Positions 1 through 7,402 of a stretch of DNA of 64,000 bases are shown here, in pieces. The stretch is from Microvirga antarctica. Lineage in GTDB: Bacteria; Pseudomonadota; Alphaproteobacteria; Rhizobiales; Beijerinckiaceae. Each line of letters starts with the position of its first letter. The first letter of the stretch is position 1. The DNA is taken from the NCBI RefSeq assembly GCF_017921815.1, contig NZ_JAGEMM010000001.1:62001-126000 (forward strand). Reading direction: 5' to 3'. Made by a program: the position numbers and the translations under genes. The notes under the pieces were generated by a model. That model worked only from the letters and a program-made list of their open reading frames with translations. It did no database searches and had not been told where the DNA came from.

Positions 1-147
1 CCGAAAGTGGCAACAGGTCTATTGGAGCACAAGGTGACGACTGTGCTCCGGGCGGACGGTTCAGAGAAAATGACCGAGCAAGTGCGGATCACGCCAAAAG
101 GCTTGGCTGCCCTGGCAAAGTTGTTTCCATCGTCCATCGCGGCATGA
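1..147 (+). CDS. phage antirepressor, C-terminal fragment (KilAC-like)
   Basis: The frame is open from base 1 to the TGA at 145-147, so only the last 48 residues lie in the window. They show the KilAC/ANT pattern of a DGS turn between beta strands followed by a VRITPKG strand-turn and a short hydrophobic helix. In phages this DNA-binding domain is the C-terminus of antirepressors that relieve lysogenic repression. It sits directly before a lysis cassette, which fits a prophage remnant. The call rests on a short fragment, so another winged-helix phage regulator is possible. Confidence 0.45.
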   Translation, partial: PKVATGLLEHKVTTVLRADGSEKMTEQVRITPKGLAALAKLFPSSIAA

Positions 148-151
148 GCCC

Positions 152-352
152 ATGTCGAACGTCATCGCTTTCCCTGACGCGACCCCCGCCGCCAATCTCT
201 CTCAGACCCTCGATCCGGATTTGCATCGGGTCGTCGAGGAGGTGAACCGCCTCGTCGACTACCTCAAATTCGAGGCTCGGATGCTGAGCCACGCGCTTCA
301 GTCGATCGATGAGCGCATGAGCCTGCTCAGGGTCAAAGAGGCTGTATCCTGA
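152..352 (+). CDS. small conserved protein, paralogue of the one at 7075
   Basis: A 66-residue protein starting four bases after the antirepressor stop. It opens with MSNVIAFP and ends in a predicted amphipathic helix holding NRLVDYLKFEARM. The protein at 7075-7284 has the same layout: a start of the form M-x-x-(V/I)-I-x-FP, a variable linker, a Y-L-(K/R)-FE core and a closing S/A-x-D-(E/D)-R. No function is known to me. The two copies could be antitoxin-like or phage accessory proteins. Confidence 0.5.
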   Translation: MSNVIAFPDATPAANLSQTLDPDLHRVVEEVNRLVDYLKFEARMLSHALQSIDERMSLLRVKEAVS

Positions 353-389
353 AGATCTGACCGCGCAGTCACGCGGCCGCATTCATCGA

Positions 390-417
390 GAAAAGCCGCC
401 CTCACGGGTGGCTTTTC
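390..417 (+). terminator. hairpin after the small phage protein
   Basis: Arms 390-401 and 406-417 pair over 12 positions with one wobble around a 4-base loop. The 3' arm contains TTTTC. It probably ends or attenuates transcription from the antirepressor side. Confidence 0.5.
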
Positions 418-479
418 CGTGCGCCGCCGTCCTGGGCGTCACGCTCGGCTGAACTTCCCCCTAAACGCAGGAGACGACA

Positions 480-695
480 ATGGACGTGCTGGCCATCCAG
501 CGCGCGCTGAACGCGCGCGGGCATGACCTTGGACGAAGCGGCCGAAACCGCGACGGCGTCGACGGCGACTTCGGCCCTGTCACCATTCAGGCCCTCAAGG
601 TTTTTCAGGCCGGAGAAGGGCTCGTCGCCACTAGCAATCCGGACCTGCAGACGCGCGTGGCGTTAGGTGTGCCGGCGCTGTCGCCGCCAGCCTGA
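480..695 (+). CDS. stand-alone peptidoglycan-binding domain protein
   Basis: A 71-residue protein that is essentially one PG_binding_1 domain: an IQRALNARG helix, then GVDGDFGPVTIQALKVFQ. This domain is normally fused to murein hydrolases and targets them to peptidoglycan. Here it lies just upstream of the endolysin, separated by a terminator hairpin, so it may act in trans in lysis or be a split part of an ancestral endolysin. AGGAGA (469-474) ahead of the ATG is a good ribosome-binding site. No signal peptide is visible. Confidence 0.65.
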   Translation: MDVLAIQRALNARGHDLGRSGRNRDGVDGDFGPVTIQALKVFQAGEGLVATSNPDLQTRVALGVPALSPPA

Positions 696-718
696 TTTTC
701 CACACCTCTCCGCTTTCC

Positions 719-744
719 AGCCGCCCTCATCAGGCGGCTTTTTT
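719..744 (+). terminator. intrinsic terminator between PG-binding gene and endolysin
   Basis: Stem AGCCGCC (719-725) pairs with GGCGGCT (733-739) around a 7-base loop and is followed directly by six T. Its position inside a lysis cassette suggests attenuation or phage antitermination control. Confidence 0.7.
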
Positions 745-758
745 AATGGACAATCCCC

Positions 759-1601
759 ATGACCACCACAGGATTTGCCGGCGCCATGAAGGTCGTTCTC
801 GCTTACGAGGGCGGCCGGGCACATCATCCCGCCGACCCCGGCGGGCGCACGAACCAGGGCGTCACGCAGCGGGTCTATGACGGCTATCGCGATCGCCAGA
901 AAAAGGAACGCCGCAGCGTCTACAATGCGAACGCTATCGAGATCAGCGAAATTTATCGGCTGCAATATTGGCAGAAGATCCGCGGCGATGCGCTGCCCTC
1001 CGGCATCGATGTAGTGGTCTTCGATGGGGCGGTCAATTCCGGCCCGGTGCAATCGGCCAAGTGGCTGCAGCGGGCGCTCGGCACCGTGCCGGTCGATGGC
1101 ATGATCGGCGAGGTGACCTTGTCGGCGGTCGAGGCCCATCCTGATCATGACCAGCTCATCGCCGGAATCCTCGAACGACGGCTGGCCTTCCTCGCGGCGT
1201 TGCGCACCTGGCCCATCTTCGGGCGCGGGTGGAGCAACCGCGTGGAGCACCTCCGAAACGTGGGTCAGGCGCTTGCGAGCGGCACCGTCCCGCCGCCGCT
1301 GGAATATTTCGTCGGGGGAGAGGCCAAGGCCACCATCGCGGATGCGCGGGGGCCGGCCTCCACAACCCTCGCTGCCGGCGCCTCAGGCGGGGGAGGGTGC
1401 GCGGCGTTGCTGTCGACGGCGCAGGCCAAGCTCGAGCCCTTTGTCGGCACGTCGGTGTGGGTGGAGCGGGTCGTTGCCGCTCTGGCAATCACGGGCGTCA
1501 TCCTCATGCTGGGAGGGGCCGCCTACGCCTGGTGGATTGGGCGGCAGAACGCGAAGCTCGGCCAGGCCCTCGACCTGCGGCCGTCGCCGGTGCCGGCATG
1601 A
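759..1601 (+). CDS. phage endolysin, GH108 family with C-terminal membrane helix
   Basis: A 280-residue murein hydrolase of the glycoside hydrolase 108 / secretion-activator type. The catalytic glutamate motif YEGG lies at residues 16-19, followed by DPGG and TNQGVTQ. The middle holds VFDGAVNSGP, WLQRALG and VDGMIGE, the usual PG_binding_3 portion. The C-terminus has one transmembrane helix (about residues 240-260) ending in a basic tail, which would tether the protein to the inner membrane. The family cleaves the N-acetylmuramic acid to N-acetylglucosamine bond. It overlaps the next lysis gene by 4 bases (ATGA). Confidence 0.85.
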   Translation: MTTTGFAGAMKVVLAYEGGRAHHPADPGGRTNQGVTQRVYDGYRDRQKKERRSVYNANAIEISEIYRLQYWQKIRGDALPSGIDVVVFDGAVNSGPVQSAKWLQRALGTVPVDGMIGEVTLSAVEAHPDHDQLIAGILERRLAFLAALRTWPIFGRGWSNRVEHLRNVGQALASGTVPPPLEYFVGGEAKATIADARGPASTTLAAGASGGGGCAALLSTAQAKLEPFVGTSVWVERVVAALAITGVILMLGGAAYAWWIGRQNAKLGQALDLRPSPVPA

Positions 1602-1852
1602 TCACGCTCCTTGCCAACTGGCGCATCGTCGCCGCGCTCCTGCTCCCGATCCTGCTCGGCCTCGTCGCCTGGCGGATCGAAGACCACGGCTATGGCCGAG
1701 GCTACGGTGCCCGCAGCGCCGAAATTGCCACCCAGACCCTCACATCGGAAGGATTGATCGATGATGAAGCCCGCCATGCTCGCGCTGCTGCTCGCGCTGC
1801 CGTGCGCCGGTTGTGCGACCGGCAAGCTGACCCCGACGCCTGTGCGCGATAG
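1598..1852 (+). CDS. Rz-like inner-membrane spanin subunit
   Basis: An 84-residue protein whose ATG overlaps the endolysin stop. It has an N-terminal transmembrane helix (about residues 7-22) followed by a charged periplasmic segment ending in CDRQADPDAC. Spanin subunits of this size and topology bridge the inner and outer membranes and disrupt the outer membrane during lysis. The call depends mostly on the o-spanin-like lipoprotein frame that starts inside it. The sequence itself is too variable to identify alone. Confidence 0.65.
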   Translation: MITLLANWRIVAALLLPILLGLVAWRIEDHGYGRGYGARSAEIATQTLTSEGLIDDEARHARAAARAAVRRLCDRQADPDACAR

Positions 1853-1997
1853 CGCCGGGGCGAGGACGCGGGTGGCGTTCTGCGACGTCGCCGAGCCCAT
1901 GCCGTCGATCGACGGCGATCCGCTCCGGACGCAACAGCAAAAGGCGGCCCATAACGGCACCGGGGGATATCTCTGCGGCTGGCCAGGGAAAAAATGA
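1761..1997 (+). CDS. Rz1-like outer-membrane spanin lipoprotein
   Basis: A 78-residue protein that begins within the i-spanin gene in another frame and extends beyond it. It has a short hydrophobic leader and a lipobox LPCAGC, so lipidation at Cys18 is expected. The mature part contains the proline-bearing segment typical of Rz1 proteins, and a C-terminal region with two cysteines. The start may be ATG 1761 or 1764. The nested, overlapping architecture is the classical signature of two-component spanins. Confidence 0.7.
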   Translation: MMKPAMLALLLALPCAGCATGKLTPTPVRDSAGARTRVAFCDVAEPMPSIDGDPLRTQQQKAAHNGTGGYLCGWPGKK

Positions 1998-2293
1998 TGA
2001 TGATCGAAGTGCTGCCAACGGTGGGGGATGTCGTGACCATCTCCCGCAAGGATCTCGACGACCTGCGGGATATCGTCCGCGCCGCCGTCCGGGAAGAACT
2101 CTATGCGGTGGGACTGCGCGCCGACGAGCCCGCCCATGTGGATGAGGCGCGCGAGGATTTCCGCTTCGTGCGCCGGTGGCGCAAGGCGATGGAAAGCGCT
2201 GCCAGCAAGGTGGGGATGACGGTCCTGGTGCTGGTCGTGGGCGGTGCGGTCTCGGTGGTTGTGTTGGGGTTCAAGACGGCGCTGGGGCGGTGA
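1994..2293 (+). CDS. phage-associated single-helix membrane protein
   Basis: A protein of up to 99 residues starting at one of three tandem ATGs (1994, 1997, 2000) and overlapping the spanin stop. The N-terminal part is soluble and charged, with SRKDLDDLRDIVRAAVREEL. The C-terminal part is one strong transmembrane helix (about residues 73-92) closed by a basic tail. Being last in the lysis cassette, it could be a holin-like or lysis-timing protein, but I do not recognise a specific holin family. Confidence 0.55.
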   Translation: MMMIEVLPTVGDVVTISRKDLDDLRDIVRAAVREELYAVGLRADEPAHVDEAREDFRFVRRWRKAMESAASKVGMTVLVLVVGGAVSVVVLGFKTALGR

Positions 2294-2715
2294 CGGTAGA
2301 AGGCCTTCGAAGGCCAGGTAGACAGGGGGGCCTAAACACGAAATTCAGGGGAGGCGTGACCTTCGTTTGCAGTTGACGACTGAAGGGGCGGGTTCCAGCG
2401 TCGTGGAGCAAATGGACAAGCTGAATGCGCGGCTAGAGACGATCGGTAACACGATCATTAAAACGCTGGCGGCGAGGTAAAGCCGGCCACGTTCAGCGTG
2501 CAACATGAGCATTGACAGGCGCGGATGAAGCTGGCTCATAGGCAAATGACGAACTTTTTCCGCACTTGGCGTCTCTCCCCTTCGGGAGAATGGATCGCCG
2601 GCCTGCAGGCCCCAGCTCAGGACTAACCTGACCTGGGCGGAATCGCGTCGACTCCTCAAAAGCTAATTTCGACATAACTGCGAATTTCTTCGCGGTAACT
2701 GGATTCAGTACGATT
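2294..2715. other. intergenic, prophage edge
   Basis: No convincing gene. A 35-codon frame beginning with TTG at 2373 and ending at 2480 encodes a coiled-coil-like EQMDKLNARLETI segment and may be the debris of a larger phage gene. The boundary between prophage remnant and chromosome probably falls here, but I found no attachment repeat. Confidence 0.5.
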
Positions 2716-3123
2716 ATGACAACGCCTATAGGCAAAAAGTTGCCGAAAATCATCGTGGGAAGAACCGACAGTTTGGCCCTCACTAAACTAGCGCAGGCCG
2801 CAGAGATGCGCATGCCCACGGTGGCAGATTCTCTTCTGGCGGAGCTAGAGCGCGCTAAGACGGTGAGTGATAGTCATGTCCCGAACAACATCGTGAAGAT
2901 GAACTCCGTTATTCGCTTTAGCTACGACGACGGTCCACAGATCGAAGCAAAGCTCGTCTATCCGCAGGATGCAAACATCTCAGAGGGGCGAATCTCAGTT
3001 TTGACTCCCATCGGTGCCGCGTTAATCGGCCTCTCTACGGGTCATTCCATCCCTTGGCAGGGCCCGGACGGCATCTTGCATAATCTCACGGTTCTCGAGG
3101 TGCGGTCCGAAGTGCCAGCCTAG
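2716..3123 (+). CDS. rnk: Rnk-type nucleoside diphosphate kinase regulator (GreA/GreB fold)
   Basis: A 135-residue protein with the Rnk layout: a short N-terminal helical region ending in LLAELERAKTV, then a GreA/B C-terminal domain with VVKMNS-like VKMNSVIRF, VYPQDANISEGRISVLTPIGAALIGL-type core and a final GILHNLTVLEV strand. Rnk proteins bind RNA polymerase near the secondary channel like Gre factors but have a shorter coiled coil. It is monocistronic, facing a convergent gene on the other strand. Confidence 0.85.
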   Translation: MTTPIGKKLPKIIVGRTDSLALTKLAQAAEMRMPTVADSLLAELERAKTVSDSHVPNNIVKMNSVIRFSYDDGPQIEAKLVYPQDANISEGRISVLTPIGAALIGLSTGHSIPWQGPDGILHNLTVLEVRSEVPA

Positions 3124-3156
3124 GGCGTGAACCGGCACGGCAGGGGCTGCTCGAAG

Positions 3157-3714
3157 TCAGCGTTCGCGCCGGTAATGCATGGCGACCGCGCCATTTCGGA
3201 GCGGCTTGGCGGAGACCAGCTCGAGCCGTCGCGTGCTGGGCAGCCCACCCTCGTACAGGGTCGGTCCGTGGCCAGCGATCCTAGGATGGATGAGGAGCTT
3301 GTACTCGTCGATAAGATCCAGCCGGTCCAACTCTGTCGCGAGTTTGCCGCTACCGAGGAGCACGCCCGCCGGGGTCCCGTCCTTGAGCTTCTGCACGCCG
3401 GTTCGGAGGTCTTCGGCGATGTGGTGGCTGTTGGCCCAGGGGAAGTCCTTTCGCGTCGATGACACGACGTATTTCGGCTTAGCCTCCAGCTTGACCGCCC
3501 ACTCGAGTACCGCCGGCGGCGCCTCCACGTCGCCGCGAGCGACAGCTGGCCAGTAGCTTTCCATCATCTCGTAGGTGATGCGGCCCCACAGCATCGCGCC
3601 ACCCTCGTCCATAAGGCGGGTGTAGAACGCATGCGTCTCGTCGTCAGCGATTCCCTCCTGGTGGTCGACGCAGCCGTCCACGGTGACGTTCATGCTGAAG
3701 GTCAATAGTCCCAT
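3157..3714 (-). CDS. dihydrofolate-reductase-like (RibD C-terminal) reductase
   Basis: A 185-residue protein of the DHFR/RibD-C superfamily. The N-terminal strand FSMNVTVDGCVDH, the LWGRITYEMM motif and the VLLGSGKLATEL nucleotide-binding segment followed by IHPRIAGHGPTL match the family. Family members reduce pterin- or pyrimidine-like substrates with NADPH, but the substrate of these stand-alone proteins is generally unknown. It converges on rnk with a 33-base gap. Confidence 0.8.
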   Translation of the reverse strand: MGLLTFSMNVTVDGCVDHQEGIADDETHAFYTRLMDEGGAMLWGRITYEMMESYWPAVARGDVEAPPAVLEWAVKLEAKPKYVVSSTRKDFPWANSHHIAEDLRTGVQKLKDGTPAGVLLGSGKLATELDRLDLIDEYKLLIHPRIAGHGPTLYEGGLPSTRRLELVSAKPLRNGAVAMHYRRER

Positions 3715-3825
3715 GCGGCGAGCCTAACTCACGCATCCGAGAAGGCCAAGGGCGCTGGTGCAGGTCGTGGCACTCCCAGCCGGTGACCTCTACAGCACGA
3801 CGAGACACTCCTGAAATCCAATGAC

Positions 3826-4839
3826 TCAGTTCTGGAAATAAACGGCGGCTTGGTTCCGACCGGCAGCTTTCGCTCGGTAGAGTGCCGCATCCGCTTGAGC
3901 AAGCAACGTGGCAGGCTCGCATCTCGCTGCTCGCGTCGAAGCGATCCCGACGCTGGCAGTGACGACCCCCTCGATACCTTCAGGATTCGTAATCCCGGCG
4001 GCAACTATGGATTTTAGCACTGTATCGGCTAAATCGGCTGCGGCAGCCGCTTCAATTCCGGCCAAGATGAGAGCGAACTCTTCGCCTCCGTAGCGGGCAG
4101 CCAGATCGTCCGGCCGGCGAGCGATCGCCGATAGGAGAGGACCGATCCGGCGTAGGGCGTCATCGCCAGCTTGGTGCCCGAGGACATCATTCAATTTTTT
4201 AAAGTGATCGATGTCGAGAAACAGTAGGGAGTAAGGCTCACCCGTGCGATGCGCTCTTCTCATTGCCACATCGAGCACATCGTCAAAACGTCTGCGATTG
4301 GCGAGCCCTGTCAAAGCATCCGTTTCAGCCAAGCGAGACAGATTCCAATTAAGGCGCCAGAGTTCAAGCTCGTCCATCGCGATAGCGGCTAGATCCTTGA
4401 GAACAGACAGGTCGATGTCGGCTTCCTGTGCCTCGTGCTTGAGAACGCACAGCGAGGCAATGGCTTCGCCCTCTTTTGTGAGCAGGGGGACACCAGCATA
4501 GAATTTGAAAGGGAGATGGGGAACAATTGGATGGCCGGCAAGGCGCGGATCGGTCTGCATGTTGCCCACAACGAGCGGCTCGCCAGACGAAATGACGATC
4601 TGGCAGACGCTATTGTCACGTCTTATCCAAGGCGCGAGCCCCTCCTTGCTGGCGGACTTCATCCACTGATCACGACCGTCGACAAATCCCAAAAATGCGA
4701 CGTCGGCCGAATAAAATTCCGCAGCGAGCCTTGTTACACGATCGAACCGCTCGTCCTTTGGAGTATCAAGAATTTCACTCGACTTAAGAAACTCGAGACG
4801 CTCTACCTCATTCTTTGGGGGAGCTGGTACTGTAAACAC
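3826..4839 (-). CDS. GAF-domain diguanylate cyclase
   Basis: A 337-residue protein with an N-terminal GAF domain (about residues 25-160, motifs LDTPKDERFDR and FYAGVPLLTKEGEAIASLCV) and a C-terminal GGEEF domain (about 170-335). LTGLANRRRFD, LFLDIDHFKKLNDVLGHQAGD and RYGGEEF show an intact active site for making cyclic di-GMP from two GTP. RPDD, five residues before GGEEF, is a canonical RxxD product-inhibition site. No transmembrane segment is seen, so it should be a cytoplasmic sensor. It is transcribed alone. Confidence 0.9.
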   Translation of the reverse strand: MFTVPAPPKNEVERLEFLKSSEILDTPKDERFDRVTRLAAEFYSADVAFLGFVDGRDQWMKSASKEGLAPWIRRDNSVCQIVISSGEPLVVGNMQTDPRLAGHPIVPHLPFKFYAGVPLLTKEGEAIASLCVLKHEAQEADIDLSVLKDLAAIAMDELELWRLNWNLSRLAETDALTGLANRRRFDDVLDVAMRRAHRTGEPYSLLFLDIDHFKKLNDVLGHQAGDDALRRIGPLLSAIARRPDDLAARYGGEEFALILAGIEAAAAADLADTVLKSIVAAGITNPEGIEGVVTASVGIASTRAARCEPATLLAQADAALYRAKAAGRNQAAVYFQN

Positions 4840-5168
4840 TGAAATTTGCCTAAATAATGGTGAACTAAAATCACAACTCTCTTCTGTATACTTTAGTTCA
4901 GAAATATATTCGGAACTTTTATATTTGTCGCTGAATGAGAACTAATCGAGTGGAGTGGCCTCTCTATTTTGAGAGGAACGGGAAGGAGTTTTCACACGCG
5001 GTCGTGACCCGGATAACGCTGGTCCATCGGGCCTGAAAACGACCGTCAAGCCGGGGCTCAAATTTCATAGCTTTGATATATGGGTCGACACGGCAATTCA
5101 GGCCACCTGCGATTTCCTCGAATGCTGACGTACCTTGTCATAGGCTCGCCGGGGGTTGCGACCGGCCT
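4840..5168. other. intergenic, promoter side of the cyclase
   Basis: AT-rich upstream of the cyclase (4840-4940), compatible with its promoter. A small CCTCTC/GAGAGG hairpin lies at 4959-4976. No gene is supported. Confidence 0.4.
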
Positions 5169-5474
5169 TCACGACTTCCCTCCATCAATCACCTTCAGCA
5201 CGCGCATAGGCGGAGGCATGTCGGGCGGCACGGGGCCGCCGACGTCGATGAACCGCGCCTTGCACCGCGGGTGATACTTGCCGCGATCGCGACCGCCCGG
5301 CTTTGGCCGCCATGGGCAGTCGAACGCGATTCGGTCGATCACCTCGTCCAGCTCCGCCTCCGCTCCGAACTTCTCCGCCAGCCTGGCGAGGCGATACTGT
5401 CCGCTCCTGTGTGGGCATAGCGCGCACCCCACGCGGACGATGACCCACGGAAAATCGGACAGACGGTCTAGCAT
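5169..5474 (-). CDS. conserved cysteine-containing protein
   Basis: A 101-residue soluble protein. It has CALC at residues 17-20 preceded by WVIVRVG, a conserved-looking GQYRLARLAEKFG segment, and two further cysteines in DCPWRP and HPRCKA. The spacing suggests a zinc site built from CxxC plus two later cysteines. Similar short proteins occur widely in Rhizobiales, often near phage DNA. Its role is unknown. Confidence 0.65.
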   Translation of the reverse strand: MLDRLSDFPWVIVRVGCALCPHRSGQYRLARLAEKFGAEAELDEVIDRIAFDCPWRPKPGGRDRGKYHPRCKARFIDVGGPVPPDMPPPMRVLKVIDGGKS

Positions 5475-5661
5475 CGAGCGACGGTAGCGCGCAAGCCGAC
5501 CGTGAACAAGACAGGAACATTATACGCTGGCTGCCCGTCTCTCTCAGCTAGTGGACCTATTCGGAGCCTTTTCTGAGATTGGCGTCCATCGCACTCGCGA
5601 AGGGGATTGTCCCCAGGGCCGATTGGTTTGATGCTCATTGCTCGAAAAAGGGACCGCATCC

Positions 5662-6069
5662 ATGGTGTCCACGACGATTGAGCTGCGCAACGTCCAGGGA
5701 ACGCAAGCCGCAATGGGCTGGGCAGGCGGGCACACTGTCGTGGTCGATCGACCGGACGGGAAGGCGGGAGGCAAGGGTCTTGGCTTCAACGGCGGCCAAC
5801 TCCTGGCGCTGGCAATCGGAGGGTGCTTCTGTAACGACCTGCGCTACGTCGCCGATGCCATGGGTGTGCCTCTGGGGAAAATCGCTGTCAGCGTCACGAT
5901 CGAGCTCGAAGGCGCCCCCTTGCTGACAACCGGAGCCACGATGATGGTCTCGTGCGAGGCACTGGACGGCTCCGATCCTGAAGCAATCATCGAGCGAGCG
6001 AGGGCTACTTGTATGGTGAGCAACTCGCTTCGAGCCGGCATACCCGTGACGATCCGATCCGTTTCATAG
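5662..6069 (+). CDS. OsmC family peroxiredoxin-like protein
   Basis: A 135-residue OsmC/Ohr-fold protein. GGQLLALAIGGCFCNDL carries the first reactive cysteine at the start of the central helix and ATCMVSNSL carries the second, the pair used in this family to reduce organic hydroperoxides. I chose ATG 5662 over the upstream TTG 5638 because AGGGA stands at suitable spacing before it. It stands alone, and a role in detoxifying peroxides is inferred from the family. Confidence 0.85.
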   Translation: MVSTTIELRNVQGTQAAMGWAGGHTVVVDRPDGKAGGKGLGFNGGQLLALAIGGCFCNDLRYVADAMGVPLGKIAVSVTIELEGAPLLTTGATMMVSCEALDGSDPEAIIERARATCMVSNSLRAGIPVTIRSVS

Positions 6070-6103
6070 ACAAGGAAACTTCAGTCGAAGATTGCCTTGC
6101 ATT

Positions 6104-6841
6104 TCAGAGTCGCAACTCCCCGCGCTTCAACACCTCCGCCAGCGCCTGGGCCGTTGACCGAGCACCGGTCTTGCGGCGGATCTGTGTGAGGTGACCCACT
6201 GCCGTCGACTCTGCGATCCCCAGGATCTGGCCGATCTCCCAGGTTGTCTTTCCCTCGGCCACCCAGCTGATCACGTCGCGCTCGCGCGGCGTGAGGGTAG
6301 GGCGCTTGTCATCCGCTGGACGTTTGACCGCCGCCCGAGCCGCCGCACTATAGGCATAGGCAGAGACCAGGTTGATGAGGGGGCGGCACTCGGGCGGCAC
6401 TTCCACGTGCCGGCCGGCCATGGTGACGATCGCCTGAAACTCGAATAGCCCATGAAGGGGGACGCTCAGCCCCTTTGCCAGTCCGAATTCGGCCGCCTCA
6501 TCCATGACGAGCCTAGCCGCTCTCGATTTCACCATCTCGGGCGGCAGCTCATCCCAAGCGAAGGGGGCTATCGTCTGGAAGCATCTGAGCGCGACGGGAT
6601 CCACGCCGTAGTAGTGCTTGGCGTTGTAGCGCTCATACCATTCGGGCGGCCAGCCATCGATCAGGATGTGAGGATCGATGCGCTGCAGCTGTGGGGGCAG
6701 GTTGGAGATCAAAAACGACGAGAAGCCGAATTGCGAGAGGTACGCTGAGAACCGGGTCATGATGACCGTCGGATCGTCCGTCTCCCCGAACCGATCGATC
6801 ATCTCGTAGATCTGCTGAGACTGATCTGGAGTGCGCTTCAT
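6104..6841 (-). CDS. LuxR family regulator with autoinducer-binding domain
   Basis: About 245 residues. The N-terminal autoinducer-binding domain keeps the family residues W/Y/DP in WPPEWYERYNAKHYYGVDPV, a tryptophan in FAWDEL and the glycine in LAKGLSVPLHG. The C-terminal HTH (LTPRERDVISWVAEGKTTWE onward) is a typical LuxR DNA-binding domain. No luxI-type synthase is adjacent, so it may be a solo receptor. A perfect 9-bp inverted repeat stands about 130 bases upstream. The start is ATG 6841, but GTG 6859 is possible; neither has a clear ribosome-binding site. Confidence 0.85.
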   Translation of the reverse strand: MKRTPDQSQQIYEMIDRFGETDDPTVIMTRFSAYLSQFGFSSFLISNLPPQLQRIDPHILIDGWPPEWYERYNAKHYYGVDPVALRCFQTIAPFAWDELPPEMVKSRAARLVMDEAAEFGLAKGLSVPLHGLFEFQAIVTMAGRHVEVPPECRPLINLVSAYAYSAAARAAVKRPADDKRPTLTPRERDVISWVAEGKTTWEIGQILGIAESTAVGHLTQIRRKTGARSTAQALAEVLKRGELRL

Positions 6842-6970
6842 CGACCGGGGCCCGTTCACGCTACGTCATGACGGCAGTTTCGCTTAGAACTAAACCGTTT
6901 CGGCCTCAACGGCTGATCTATTTCCAGCGCCGCGCGGCAGTGTGCCAAGCGCATCGGGGGGGGCGGCGTC

Positions 6971-6992
6971 AAGCCCTAGAATCCTAGGGCTT
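6971..6992. promoter_or_regulatory. 22-bp palindrome in the luxR/7075 divergent region
   Basis: AAGCCCTAG and CTAGGGCTT form perfect 9-bp arms around AATC. Its length and dyad symmetry are those of a lux-box-type operator. It lies between the divergent LuxR gene and the small gene at 7075, so LuxR binding is the simplest reading. No T-run follows, which argues against a terminator. Confidence 0.5.
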
Positions 6993-7074
6993 TCGAAACT
7001 GACAACGCGGTGTCATTGAAACAACATTGCAGACGCGGGCGGTAGGGCCCGGCGATCATCGGGTATTCCCTTCC

Positions 7075-7284
7075 ATGGCCACGATCATTCCCTTTCCCCA
7101 CGTTCCGCCGCGGCCGGTTCGGACCGAACGCGTGACGAACGACCAAGTACTGATCGATGAGGCGCAAAGAATTCTGAGCTATCTCAGGTTCGAAATCGAT
7201 CACGCTCGCATGGCACTGCAGGCCTATGACGATCGGGTGCGTCAGTTGACGGACGTTGCTCCTAATCAAACGGCAGATGCGTGA
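7075..7284 (+). CDS. small conserved protein, paralogue of the one at 152
   Basis: A 69-residue protein beginning MATIIPFPHVPP, with a helical core RILSYLRFEIDHARMALQ and an acidic/basic end. It matches the 66-residue protein at 152-352 in layout and key residues (FP near the start, YL-x-FE core, D-D-R near the end). Its promoter region contains the palindrome at 6971-6992. The function is not known. Confidence 0.55.
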   Translation: MATIIPFPHVPPRPVRTERVTNDQVLIDEAQRILSYLRFEIDHARMALQAYDDRVRQLTDVAPNQTADA

Positions 7285-7402
7285 CAGAGGAAGCGGGAAG
7301 GGTATGGCTGCCGCCCGCATAGGCTGCCCGATTTACCGTTGGGGAACTGGCGGCCCTCTGGATCGTCTCTGACGAGGTTGTTCGCGCGTTACAGGTGCTT
7401 GA

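Noticed and set aside
2373..2480. 35-codon frame with coiled-coil character
   Set aside because: Only a TTG start with no ribosome-binding site; could be the remains of a phage gene but cannot be supported.
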